Shown in pieces: positions 1-7,839 of a stretch of 53,541 bases of DNA (position 1 is its first letter; every line of letters starts with the position of its first letter). The notes under the pieces were generated by a model. The model made no database searches, was not told where the DNA came from, and was given only the letters and a program-made list of their open reading frames with translations. Source of the stretch: Kitasatospora phosalacinea (GTDB lineage: Bacteria; Actinomycetota; Actinomycetes; Streptomycetales; Streptomycetaceae); the NCBI RefSeq assembly GCF_000717185.1, contig NZ_JNYE01000048.1, forward strand, positions 1 through 53,541, in the 5' to 3' direction. The position numbers were made by a program, and so were the translations under genes.

Positions 1-562
1 CGTTGGCCTTCAGCACGCCGCCGCCGACGTACAGCACCGGGCGCTTGGCGTTCACCAGCAGCTTCGCGGCCTCGCGGATCTGCTTGGCGTGCGGCTTGGT
101 GACGGGGCGGTAACCGGGCAGCGCGGCCTCGGCCGGCCAGCGGAAGACGGTCTGCGCCTGCAGCGCGTCCTTGGCGATGTCGACCAGGACCGGGCCGGGG
201 CGGCCGGTGGCGGCGATGTGGAACGCCTCCGCGATCACCCGCGGGATCTCGGCCGGCCGCCTCCTGGAAGGCGTCCGTGCCGATCGCCTTGGAGGCGACC
301 TGGCCGGTGATCGCGACGATCGGCACCGAGTCCATGTACGCGTCGGCGATCGGGGTGACCAGGTTGGTCGCACCGGGGCCGGAGGTGGCCATGCAGCGGG
401 CAGGATCGCACCACCGGGGATGCCGAAGACGGTGTCGGCGCCCACGGCCTCGAGCGAGCGGATGAGCGACTGCGCGCCGGTCATGGTCTCGGTGGTCTGG
501 GGACCCGGAGCGTGGGCGGCCGGGTGGTCCCCGCGGCGGGGGGTTGCGGCGTGCTCAGTCAT
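1..562 (-). pseudogene. ilvB: acetolactate synthase large subunit, 5' part, internally deleted
   Basis: This is the N-terminal part of the ThDP-dependent enzyme that starts valine, leucine and isoleucine synthesis; the gene runs off the left edge. ATG at 562 follows a purine-rich stretch. The frame reads [20 protein letters not shown] and GIPGGAILP as in intact IlvB, then breaks near position 389. Roughly 40 expected codons are missing, including the RHEQ motif whose Glu activates ThDP. The stretch from about 389 to 259 holds normal IlvB sequence ([12 protein letters not shown] through TDAFQEA) but in another frame. A second gap of about 19 codons near 258 returns to the original frame ([20 protein letters not shown] and [12 protein letters not shown]). 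The frame stays open but the product would lack catalytic residues. Either a true pseudogene or, since it sits at the edge, a misassembly. Confidence 0.8.
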
Positions 563-710
563 CTGCCTGTCTCTTCTCGGGTTCTGCTCGGGGGGTGCCG
601 GTCCGGGCCGCCGGGCGGTCCCTGGCCGGTCTCCGGCTCTGCCTCAATCGTCCGGATTTCAGGTGGTCGAGGCCAGTTGTGGTGCGGTGGCCCACCAGGA
701 TTCGTGCAAC

Positions 711-743
711 AAAAAACCCCTCGTGCCAAGGGCATGCGAGGGG
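711..743 (-). terminator. ilvB attenuator terminator
   Basis: On the minus strand CCCCTCG pairs with CGAGGGG around a loop that can form a small GCC/GGC helix, followed directly by TTTTTT. It lies 20 nt after the leader-peptide stop and about 150 nt before ilvB. An upstream hairpin (arms within 748-757 and 767-776, GCGCGTCGG/CCGACGCGC) overlaps the end of the leader peptide and is the likely pause or competing helix. Confidence 0.9.
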
Positions 744-763
744 GAGGCGCGTCGGGCTGCTGT

Positions 764-805
764 TCAGCCGACGCGCCCGCCAAGTACGAGAATTCGGGTG
801 GTCAT
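764..805 (-). CDS. ilvB leader peptide (13 aa)
   Basis: The ORF reads MTTRILVLGGRVG, with consecutive Ile-Leu-Val-Leu codons (ATT CTC GTA CTT) that sense branched-chain aminoacyl-tRNA supply. It is preceded by a strong GGAGGAAGG about 8-9 nt upstream and followed by hairpins and an intrinsic terminator before ilvB. Very similar leader peptides precede ilvB in other actinobacteria. The role is cis-acting: ribosome stalling on the ILVL codons should favour the antiterminated fold. Confidence 0.9.
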   Translation of the reverse strand: MTTRILVLGGRVG

Positions 806-812
806 GGCATCG

Positions 813-842
813 ACCTTCCTCCCACGCAGTGGCGGGTGTCAA
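813..842 (-). promoter_or_regulatory. putative ilvB leader promoter overlapping the cdgC stop codon
   Basis: A consensus TTGACA (842-837) is followed after 18 nt by GAAGGT (818-813), which has the conserved A2 and T6 of a Streptomyces -10. Seven nt later comes the leader ATG (805), so the transcript could start at or near that ATG even though a good Shine-Dalgarno is also present. The -35 overlaps the TGA stop of cdgC (841-839). Confidence 0.5.
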
Positions 843-3793
843 GCTGGCGGAACGGCCGTCTCACCATGCGGTCCGCCGCTCGGACCGCCCACGGCGTGCC
901 GCTGCGGCAGCTCCAGGCCGGGGTGCGGGGGGCCGGGGCGGGCCTCGGCCAGACCGCCGCCCGCCCGCGGGTCGGGGGTGAGCAGCGGACGGCGGCCCGG
1001 ACCGCCCTGGGGCTGGCGCGGCACCGGGTAGCCGCGGCGCAGCAGGGCGCGGCGCAGCCGCAGTTCGTCCAGCGGCCGGTCGAAGGCCAGCCCCTGGCCG
1101 CGGCGGCAGCCCAGTTCCTGGAGGACGGCGACCTGCCGGGGGTGGTCGACGCCGTCGGCGCCGGTGACCAGGCCGAGGTCGCGGGCCAGGCGCAGCGCGT
1201 GCCCGGCCAGGGCGCGGGTGAGGGCGGAGTCGGCGACGTCCTGGACGAGGGTGCGGTCGAGCTTGAGCGCGTCGAACGGCAGCCGGACGAGGGCGCCGAG
1301 CGAGCCGCCCCCGGCGCCGAACCCGGCGAGCGCGGTGGAGACCCCGAGGCGGCGCAGCGCGGCGAGGCGGCGGCCGAGTTCGTCGGCCAGCGCGTCCGGG
1401 CCGGTCCGGGCGACCTCGACGACCAGCAGGTCGGGCGGCAGTCCGGTGTCGCGCAGCGCCGCGGCCAGGGTCTCGTACATGCCGGGGGCGCAGATCCGTT
1501 CGGCGGCGAGCCGGACGGTGACCGGGACGGGCGGGGCGGCGGGGCCGTCGGCGCGGCGGCGGGCGGCGGCGGCGACGGCCTCGGTGAGCAGCCAGCGGGT
1601 GAAGCGGGTGGCGGCGTCGCCGGAGTCGGCGGTGCGCAGGAACTCGGCGGGGGTGAGCAGCAGTCCGCCGGCCGAGCGCCAGCGGGCCTGGGCCTCGACG
1701 CCGGTGAGGCGGCCCCCGGCGAGTTCGACCACGGGCTGGTGCAGCAGCGTGAAGGAGCCCTCCCGGACGGCGGCCCGCAGCCGTTCCTCCAGTTCGCTGC
1801 GGCGGTCGAGCTCGGCCCGCATCGCCGGGGTGTAGAGCACCACCCGGCCCTTGCCGCTGGACTTGGCCCGGTACATCGCCAGGTCGGCGTTGCGGAGCAG
1901 TTCGTCGGCGGCGGCCCCGGCGGCGTCCGCCGCGCCCTCGGGGGCGGCCTCGGGGGCGGCCTCGGGCACCGGCAGCGGGGCGTCCGGGCCGAAGGCGATG
2001 CCGATGGAGGCGGCGACGCCCAGTTCGGCGCCGCCGATCCAGTACGGCTCGGAGAGCGCGCCGCGGATCCGCTCGGCCAGGTCGCGGACCTGCGGGTGGC
2101 CGAGCCGTCCGCGCACCAGCACGGCGAACTCGTCGCCGCCGAACCGGGCCACGGTGTCCTCGCTGCGGACGGCGGACTGCAGGCGGCGGGCGGCCTGCAC
2201 CAGCAGTTCGTCGCCGACCTGGTGCCCGGCGGTGTCGTTGACGGCCTTGAAGCCGTCCAGGTCGAGGAAGAGCACGGCGACGGCGGTGCCGACCGGCCCC
2301 TGCGCGGAGAGCGCGGCCCGGACCCGGTCGGCGAACAGCGCGCGGTTGGGCAGGTCGGTGAGCGGGTCGTGGAACGCGTTGTGCTGCAACTGGGCCTGCA
2401 GGCGGACGCGTTCGGTGATGTCCCGGCTGTTGAGGATCAGGCCGTCGCGGTACGGGTTGACGGTGGACTCGACGTGCAGCCACTCGCCCTCGCCGGAGCG
2501 GATCCGGCACTCGACCCGGGCGGAGGGCTCGCCGTTGCTGAACCGGGCGCCCCTGGTGCGGGCCAGGATCCGGCGGACCTCGGCCAGCACCCGGTCGACG
2601 TCCTCCGGGTGGACCAGGTTGAGCAGGTTGCCGCCGACCAGGTCCTCCGGGTCCCGGTTGTAGACCCGCAGCGCGGCGGGGCTGACGTAGGACAGCGCCC
2701 CGGACGGCCCGGCGATCATGATGACGTCGCTGGAGCCCTGCACCAGGGAGCGGAAGTGCGCCTCCTTGGTGGCGAGTTCCTGCGCCAGCGAGAGGTTGTC
2801 CAGCAGCATCACGCCCTGCCGGACGATCAGCGCCAGGCCGACCGTGCTGGCGGCCGCCAGCATCACCCGGTCCAGCGGGCGGCCGCCGAGCGCGTTGTAG
2901 AGGATCCCGGCGGTGCAGACCGCGGCGGCCGCGTACGGGGTGAGCGCGCTGAACGTGGACGCGACCCGACGGCGCGGCAAGCCCTGGGCGGACGGGTGCT
3001 GGCGGGACGGGCGGCGGCCGTGCTGCCAGGGCGCCCAGGCCAGCAGCAGCGAGCCGGCGAACCAGCCCGCGTCCAGCAGTTCGCCGGAGTGGTAGTCACT
3101 GTGGAACTGCGGGGTGGTGAACAGCGCGTCGCAGACCACGGTCAGCGCCAGGCCGATCATCGCGGTGTGCACGGCGGCCCGGTTGCCGTCCCGGCCGCGG
3201 AAGCGCAGGCCGACCACCAGGCTGACCAGCAGGATGTCCAGCACCGGGTAGCCGAGGGCGAGGGCCAGCTTCAGCGGGTCGTCCCCGTCGCCCGCCGCGA
3301 CCCGGCCCAGCGCCAGGCTCCAGCTGAGCGTGAACAGCGAACCGGCCACCAGCCAGCCGTCCAGCAGCAGGCAGAGCCAGCCCGCCGGGGTGCGCGGGCG
3401 CTGGGCCAGCACCAGCAGGCCGGTGATGGCCAGCGGGGCGAACAGCAGGAAGGCGTAGTCGGCGAACGAGTCCTGGGGCAGCGGCTGCCGCAGCACCACC
3501 TCGTACCAGCCCCAGGCGCCGTTGCCGAACGCGACCATCGCCGAGGAGAGCCCGAACAGCAGCCAGGCCGGCCGGGTGAGGCCCCCCACCGCGACGCCGT
3601 GCGCGAGACAGGAGAGGGCGGCCGCGAGGGCCGCCCCGGCGAGACCGAAGTCCCCCATCACCAGCGCGAGTTCACTCGACCCCCAGCCGACCGCGGCGCC
3701 CGCGGCGTACCCGGCGCAGAGCACCACGAGCAGCCCGGCGATCCACCGGCGGAACGGGGCTCGGGCAGGCGGCGCCGACTCGGTGGAGTTCAA
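839..3793 (-). CDS. cdgC: membrane PAS-GGDEF-degenerate EAL protein, CdgC-like diguanylate cyclase
   Basis: 984 aa. Residues 15-335 hold about ten hydrophobic segments. A PAS domain follows (about 345-465), then a GGDEF domain with intact GGDEF at 552-556 and an RSED inhibitory site (RxxD) five residues before it, so c-di-GMP synthesis with product inhibition is expected. The C-terminal EAL domain looks catalytically dead: EAL reads EAQ, and the usual DDFG motif reads AGFG. Architecture and position next to ilvB, some 8 kb from an rmdB-like gene, match streptomycete CdgC; the name rests on that synteny. The start is a TTG at 3793, 7 nt after GGAG; the nearby ATG at 3800 is out of frame. It ends 33 nt before the ilvB leader peptide. 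Confidence 0.85.
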   Translation of the reverse strand: MNSTESAPPARAPFRRWIAGLLVVLCAGYAAGAAVGWGSSELALVMGDFGLAGAALAAALSCLAHGVAVGGLTRPAWLLFGLSSAMVAFGNGAWGWYEVVLRQPLPQDSFADYAFLLFAPLAITGLLVLAQRPRTPAGWLCLLLDGWLVAGSLFTLSWSLALGRVAAGDGDDPLKLALALGYPVLDILLVSLVVGLRFRGRDGNRAAVHTAMIGLALTVVCDALFTTPQFHSDYHSGELLDAGWFAGSLLLAWAPWQHGRRPSRQHPSAQGLPRRRVASTFSALTPYAAAAVCTAGILYNALGGRPLDRVMLAAASTVGLALIVRQGVMLLDNLSLAQELATKEAHFRSLVQGSSDVIMIAGPSGALSYVSPAALRVYNRDPEDLVGGNLLNLVHPEDVDRVLAEVRRILARTRGARFSNGEPSARVECRIRSGEGEWLHVESTVNPYRDGLILNSRDITERVRLQAQLQHNAFHDPLTDLPNRALFADRVRAALSAQGPVGTAVAVLFLDLDGFKAVNDTAGHQVGDELLVQAARRLQSAVRSEDTVARFGGDEFAVLVRGRLGHPQVRDLAERIRGALSEPYWIGGAELGVAASIGIAFGPDAPLPVPEAAPEAAPEGAADAAGAAADELLRNADLAMYRAKSSGKGRVVLYTPAMRAELDRRSELEERLRAAVREGSFTLLHQPVVELAGGRLTGVEAQARWRSAGGLLLTPAEFLRTADSGDAATRFTRWLLTEAVAAAARRRADGPAAPPVPVTVRLAAERICAPGMYETLAAALRDTGLPPDLLVVEVARTGPDALADELGRRLAALRRLGVSTALAGFGAGGGSLGALVRLPFDALKLDRTLVQDVADSALTRALAGHALRLARDLGLVTGADGVDHPRQVAVLQELGCRRGQGLAFDRPLDELRLRRALLRRGYPVPRQPQGGPGRRPLLTPDPRAGGGLAEARPGPPHPGLELPQRHAVGGPSGGPHGETAVPPA

Positions 3794-3875
3794 TCGACAT
3801 CTCCCCCTCCGGCCCGCGGCCGTACCGGTGTTCCCGCTTCGGACCCTACACCACTGCGGTCACGCACTGGCACGC

Positions 3876-3891
3876 ACTCTCAACTTAGAGT
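3876..3891. promoter_or_regulatory. palindrome upstream of cdgC, possible BldD-type operator
   Basis: ACTCT and AGAGT are separated by 6 nt (3876-3880, 3887-3891). On the minus strand the site reads ATTACTCTAAGTTGAG, a partial match (about two mismatches) to the BldD consensus nTnACnC(A/T)GnGTnAn. A candidate -10 TAGGGT lies downstream at 3848-3843, about 50 nt before the TTG start. BldD is known to control several c-di-GMP genes in Streptomyces; its binding here is inference. Confidence 0.35.
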
Positions 3892-4104
3892 AATGAACCG
3901 CAGGTGGAGCGGAGCGGGTTACGCCGGGGATCGCCCGTTCGGCGCAGGCACGAACCCGCCGGGCAGGGCGGTGCGGGGTCCGGTCGGCCCGGGAACGGCG
4001 GCCGAACGCTCTGCTGCCCACGGCGGTCCCGCCCCGGGAAGGCGCCCCGGCCCCGGCCGGTCGGCACGCCGCGGCAGCGGCAGCGGCAGCGGCCCGGACG
4101 CCGC

Positions 4105-4154
4105 GTCAGGAACCCCGGGCGGCGGGCACCTCCTCGGGGAACAGCCGCAGCCGG
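4105..4154 (-). repeat. 50-bp copy of the 3' end of the LuxR gene (remnant)
   Basis: Positions 4105-4154 and 4240-4289 match at 47 of 50 bases by direct alignment. The copy read in the matching frame gives RLRLFPEEVPAARGS then a stop, against RLRLFPDEEPAALGS and stop in the intact gene. Mismatches leave an open frame with a conservative Asp-to-Glu change, as expected for a decayed coding duplicate. Sequence beyond the unit is not conserved. Confidence 0.75.
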
Positions 4155-4240
4155 CACGGCCGACAGCAGCTACCCCGCCGCGGCCGCCAGACCGCGAACC
4201 ACCACGCCCCCACCCTCACCCAGCACCCCCGACACGGAGG

Positions 4241-7200
4241 TCAGGAACCCAGGGCGGCGGGCTCCTCGTCGGGGAACAGCCGCAGCCGGTGGGCCAGCGC
4301 GGCCGCCTCGCCGCGGCCGCCGACGGCGAGCTTGGCGAGGATGTTGGAGACGTGCACGCTGGCGGTCTTCGGCGAGATGAACAGGTGCTCGGCGATCTGC
4401 CGGTTGCTGCGGCCGAGGGCGAGCTGGCGCAGCACGTCCCGTTCGCGCGGGGTGAGGCCGAGGCCGTCGCCGGGGCTGCCGGCCGGGTGGTCGCGGTGGC
4501 CGAGGCCGAGGCGGTCGGCGAGCAGGTCGGCGTCCCGGCGGGTGGTCAGGTCGCCGCGGCGGCGGGCGAGTTCGGCGGCTTCGCGGAGCAGGTCGGCGGC
4601 CTGTTCGCGGTCGCCGGCCGCGGCGGTGTCCTCGGCGGCGCGCAGCAGGGCGAGCGAGAGCGGTCCGGGCAGGGCGGCGGCGCGCAGTTCGGTGACGGCG
4701 GTCTGCCGGTGGCCGGCGGTGGGGCGGCCCGCGGCGCGGGCGAGTTCACCGGCGAGCAGGGCGGCCCAGCCGCGGTGGAGGGCGCAGCGCGGGGTGAGCC
4801 GGGCGGCGAGGTCGGCGATCCGGGCGAGGGCCCGCTCGCCGTCGGGGGTGCGCGGGTGCTGGTCGGCCTCGGCTTCGGCGGCGTGGGTGAGCAGCGGGAG
4901 CAGGTGGCCGTCCTGTCCGGCGAGGACGGTGCCGTCGAGCGCTTCGGCGAGCCGGGCGCGGGCCTCGTCGGGGCGGCCGAGGCGGACGGCGAGCCGGATG
5001 CCGAGGGCGGCGGTGGGCAGCACGTGCTGGGGTTGGGCGCCGCCGCCGCCGCTGGCGTGGGCGGCGGCCCAGTGGGTCTCGGCCTCGGCGGTGTCGCCGC
5101 GCAGCAGGGCGAGTTCGCCGCGCAGGCGGTCCATGAACTCGCCGTGGGTGTCGGCCTCGGGCTTGTCGTCCCAGTCGGCGAGGACGGCGGCGGCCTCCTC
5201 GGTGCGGCCGGCGGCGAGCAGCGCCTCGGCGAGGTTGCCGGTGAGGATGGGGCCGGTGTTGAGCAGCAGTCCGCTGCGGCGGGCGGCGTCGAGGCCGGTG
5301 CGGGCGGCGGTGGCGGACTCCTCGGCGCGGCCGTAGGAGAGCAGCAGGCTGGCGAGGTTGTTGAGGCTGCGGACGTGGACGTCGTCGTTGCCGAGCGGGC
5401 GGGCCTGGGCGACGGCCTCGGTGAGCAGGTCGACGGCGCGTTCGCCCTCGTCGAAGTCGCCGAGCAGCCCGGCCAGGGTGACCCGGGCGTGCACCTCGAC
5501 GGAGGGGGCGCCGACCTGGCGGGCGATGGCGACGGCGCGTTCGGCGGCGGCGACGGCGGCGGGGCCGGGGTTGCGGAGCAGCCCGTGCGCGGCCTCCAGG
5601 GAGAGCGCCTCGGCCTGGACGACGGACGGGCCGAGGTCCTGCACCAGCCGGTGCACGTACTGGATCTCCTCCAGGCCGCCGCTGCGCTTGAGCTGGTCGA
5701 GCATCTTGGCGCGCTGCAGCCGGAACCAGGCGGCGCGCAGCGGGTTGCGGGCCTCGTCGACCAGCGAGAGGGCGCGGCGGGCCAGGCTCTGGCCGCGGTC
5801 GCGGTCGCCCGCGCGGCGGGCGGCGACCACCGCTTCGGCCAGCACGTCGACGAGTTGGAGGCGGTCGCAGCCGTCGTGCTCGCCGTCGTCGCAGGCGCAG
5901 GGCGGGTAGGTGTCGGCCCAGTCGTAGGGGCGCAGGGTGGTGGCGAGGGCCTGTTCGGAGACGGCGTCCCAGAGTTCGATGGCGCGTTCGAGCATCTTGA
6001 GCTGTTCGGCGAAGGCGTTGCGGCGGCGGGCGTCCCGGGCGGCGTCGAGGGCGGCGGGCAGGGCGCGGGCGGGCTGGTGGGCGTGGTACCAGTAGTCGGC
6101 CAGCCGGGCGGTGCGCTGTTCGGCGCGGACGAGTTCCGGGTCGGCCTCCAGGACGGTGGCGAAGCGCCGGTTGATGCCCTGGCGCTCGCCGGGCAGCAGG
6201 TCGTCGGAGACGGCCTCGCGGACGAGCGCGTGCCGGAACCGGTAGCCCTCGCCGTCGGTGTCGGGGCGCAGGATGTTGGCGCCGACGGCGGTGCGCAGCG
6301 CGGAGATCAGCGCGTCCTCGCCGCCGGCGCCGCTGCCCCCGCTCTCGGCGACGACGGCGGCGAGCAGGCCGTGCTCGATCCGGGAGCCGCCCTCGGCGGC
6401 GATCCGGACGATCCGCTGGGTCTCCTCGGGCAGTGCCTCGACCCGCACCAGCAGGATGTCGCGCAGCGACTCGGTGACGCAGGCCAGGCAGCCGCTGCGG
6501 TAGGCGGTGGCGAGTTCCTCGACGAAGAACGGGTTGCCCTCGGAGCGGCGGTGGATGCGGTCCACCACGTCCCGTCCGGGGGTCTCGGGGCCGAGGATGC
6601 CGGCCAGTTGGGCGGCCACCTCGGGCCGGTCCAGGCGCTCCAGTTCGAGCCGCTGGACGGTGCGCAGCCGCTCCAGCTCGGCCAGGAACGGGCGCAGCGG
6701 GTGGCGGCGGTGCAGGTCGTCGGTGCGGTAGGTGGCGACGATCAGCACCCGGGAGCGGTGCAGGGTGCGGACCAGGTAGGCGAGCAGTTCCCGGGTGGAG
6801 CGGTCCGACCAGTGCAGGTCCTCGACGGCGAGGACCAGCGTCCGGTCCCCGGTCAGCCGCTCGAACAGCCGGGCGGTGTGCTCGAACAGCCGGGCCCGGC
6901 CGTACTCGTCGTTGCCCTCCCCGTCGGCCTCCCCGAAGTCCGGCAGCAGCCGGGCGAGGTGGCCCTCCAGCCCGGCCGCGGCCGCGTCGAGCTCCGGCCC
7001 GATCCGCCGGTGCAGGCGGCGCAGCGCGGCCGAGAGCGGGGCGTACGGGAGGCCCTCGGCGCCGACCTCCAGGCAGGCGCCGAGCGCGGTCACCGCCCCG
7101 TCCGCCTCGGCCTGCGCCAGGAACTCCTCGATCAGCCGGGTCTTGCCGACCCCCGCCTCGCCGCCGACCAGCACGGCCTGCGGCTCCCCCGCCCCCGCCC

Positions 7201-7285
7201 GGCCCAGGGCCGCGCCGAGCAGGCCGGTCTCCCGGCCGCGTCCGACGAAGACCGGGCTGACTGTCTGCTCCATGTCCGTGAGCAT
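4241..7285 (-). CDS. LAL-type LuxR regulator with AAA ATPase domain
   Basis: 1014 aa from ATG 7285, which has GAGGG 7 nt upstream; an in-frame ATG at 7273 is an alternative. The N-terminus has a Walker A motif GGEAGVGKTR (residues 41-50) and a Walker B-like VLAVEDLHWSD, the AAA_16 domain of the MalT/LAL class. A long Ala/Leu/Arg-rich helical repeat region of TPR type fills the middle. The C-terminus carries a LuxR helix-turn-helix (LTPRERDVLRQLALGRSNRQ with SPKTASVHVSNILAKL after it). Such proteins are ATP-dependent transcription activators responding to unknown ligands. No target is evident in the neighbours. The first 148 codons of the longer open frame have no domain and are excluded. Confidence 0.88.
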   Translation of the reverse strand: MLTDMEQTVSPVFVGRGRETGLLGAALGRAGAGEPQAVLVGGEAGVGKTRLIEEFLAQAEADGAVTALGACLEVGAEGLPYAPLSAALRRLHRRIGPELDAAAAGLEGHLARLLPDFGEADGEGNDEYGRARLFEHTARLFERLTGDRTLVLAVEDLHWSDRSTRELLAYLVRTLHRSRVLIVATYRTDDLHRRHPLRPFLAELERLRTVQRLELERLDRPEVAAQLAGILGPETPGRDVVDRIHRRSEGNPFFVEELATAYRSGCLACVTESLRDILLVRVEALPEETQRIVRIAAEGGSRIEHGLLAAVVAESGGSGAGGEDALISALRTAVGANILRPDTDGEGYRFRHALVREAVSDDLLPGERQGINRRFATVLEADPELVRAEQRTARLADYWYHAHQPARALPAALDAARDARRRNAFAEQLKMLERAIELWDAVSEQALATTLRPYDWADTYPPCACDDGEHDGCDRLQLVDVLAEAVVAARRAGDRDRGQSLARRALSLVDEARNPLRAAWFRLQRAKMLDQLKRSGGLEEIQYVHRLVQDLGPSVVQAEALSLEAAHGLLRNPGPAAVAAAERAVAIARQVGAPSVEVHARVTLAGLLGDFDEGERAVDLLTEAVAQARPLGNDDVHVRSLNNLASLLLSYGRAEESATAARTGLDAARRSGLLLNTGPILTGNLAEALLAAGRTEEAAAVLADWDDKPEADTHGEFMDRLRGELALLRGDTAEAETHWAAAHASGGGGAQPQHVLPTAALGIRLAVRLGRPDEARARLAEALDGTVLAGQDGHLLPLLTHAAEAEADQHPRTPDGERALARIADLAARLTPRCALHRGWAALLAGELARAAGRPTAGHRQTAVTELRAAALPGPLSLALLRAAEDTAAAGDREQAADLLREAAELARRRGDLTTRRDADLLADRLGLGHRDHPAGSPGDGLGLTPRERDVLRQLALGRSNRQIAEHLFISPKTASVHVSNILAKLAVGGRGEAAALAHRLRLFPDEEPAALGS

Positions 7286-7347
7286 GCCACAGCCCTCGGA
7301 CCACGCCGAGCGGTTATCCCGGTCCGCGGACGGGCCGGGCCCGCCGG

Positions 7348-7551
7348 TCATCCGGCGCAGCCGGCCGCGGCGCCCGAACGGCCCTTCTCGACAACCGACT
7401 TGGTGCGCGGCGCGGCCTCCCGGCGGACCGCCCGCACCACCCGCCCGACCAGCCCGGTGCGCGGGCCGGCCGCCTCGCGGGCCAGCCGCTCGGCGGCGGC
7501 CAGGTCGTGCAGTTCGCGTTCCCGGACCTTGAACAACTCGTACTCGTACAC
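7348..7551 (-). CDS. small conserved streptomycete protein (67 aa)
   Basis: The GTG start at 7551 has GAGGGG 7 nt upstream. The protein begins MYEYELFKVRERELHDLAAA, a charged helix rich in Arg, Glu and Ala, and has no signal peptide or membrane segment. Short proteins starting MYEYE with a similar amphipathic helix are common in streptomycetes; their function is unknown to me. It lies 62 nt upstream of the LAL regulator in the same direction, so the two may be cotranscribed. Confidence 0.6.
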   Translation of the reverse strand: MYEYELFKVRERELHDLAAAERLAREAAGPRTGLVGRVVRAVRREAAPRTKSVVEKGRSGAAAGCAG

Positions 7552-7691
7552 GGTGTTTCCCCTCGTCGTCTGCTGGTGTCCAGCCTCCGCCCCCAGGGGG
7601 GTGCGCCACATCGGGAGCCTGCCCGATCTCCGCGGGCCCCGGGCGGGGAAAACGCCGGTGCCCGCCCCCTCCCGGGGACGGGCACCGTGCT

Positions 7692-7726
7692 CGGCGGGGC
7701 CTAAGGGGCCTCCTTAGGCCCCGCCG
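7692..7726 (-). terminator. strong hairpin downstream of gatB
   Basis: A perfect 15-bp stem (7692-7706 with 7712-7726) surrounds a 5-nt loop. There is no T-tract, as is usual for streptomycete terminators. It lies about 90 nt after the gatB stop and before the small ORF at 7551. Confidence 0.75.
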
Positions 7727-7756
7727 CACCGCTCTAGGACCGGCTTAGGCCGGCTT

Positions 7757-7839
7757 CTCCAGGCTGCGCTCGACGGTCCTCACCCGGCAAGCCGCTCCAG
7801 GCTGCGCTCGACGGTCCTCACGCGGCAAGCCGCTCCAGG
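7757..7839. repeat. gatB: 38-bp tandem duplication at the gatB 3' end
   Basis: The unit at 7757-7794 is repeated at 7795-7832 with one mismatch (7784 C, 7822 G), and the first 7 bases recur at 7833-7839. The second copy contains the gatB stop, giving LERLAA-stop; the first copy encodes the near-identical LERLAG-stop outside the gene. So the last codons of gatB have been duplicated downstream. Confidence 0.85.

Larger units (their letters stand above)
3794..4240. other. intergenic region between cdgC and the LAL regulator
   Basis: This 447-bp stretch holds the presumed cdgC promoter at its left end, a run of GGCAGC-type hexamer repeats near 4072-4093, and a 50-bp near-copy of the 3' end of the downstream regulator gene (4105-4154). 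I find no convincing independent gene; reading frames here have no recognisable domain or ribosome-binding site. Confidence 0.6.

Noticed and set aside
4073..4093. GGCAGC repeats as a possible CRISPR or microsatellite
   Set aside because: Only about three hexamers, no spacers and no cas genes; ordinary GC-rich slippage.
512..7717. Very long plus-strand open frame of about 2400 codons opposite cdgC and the LAL gene
   Set aside because: It is antisense to two genes with clear domains, has low-complexity Gly/Ala/Glu/Gln composition and no motif; a known effect of 70+ percent GC DNA.
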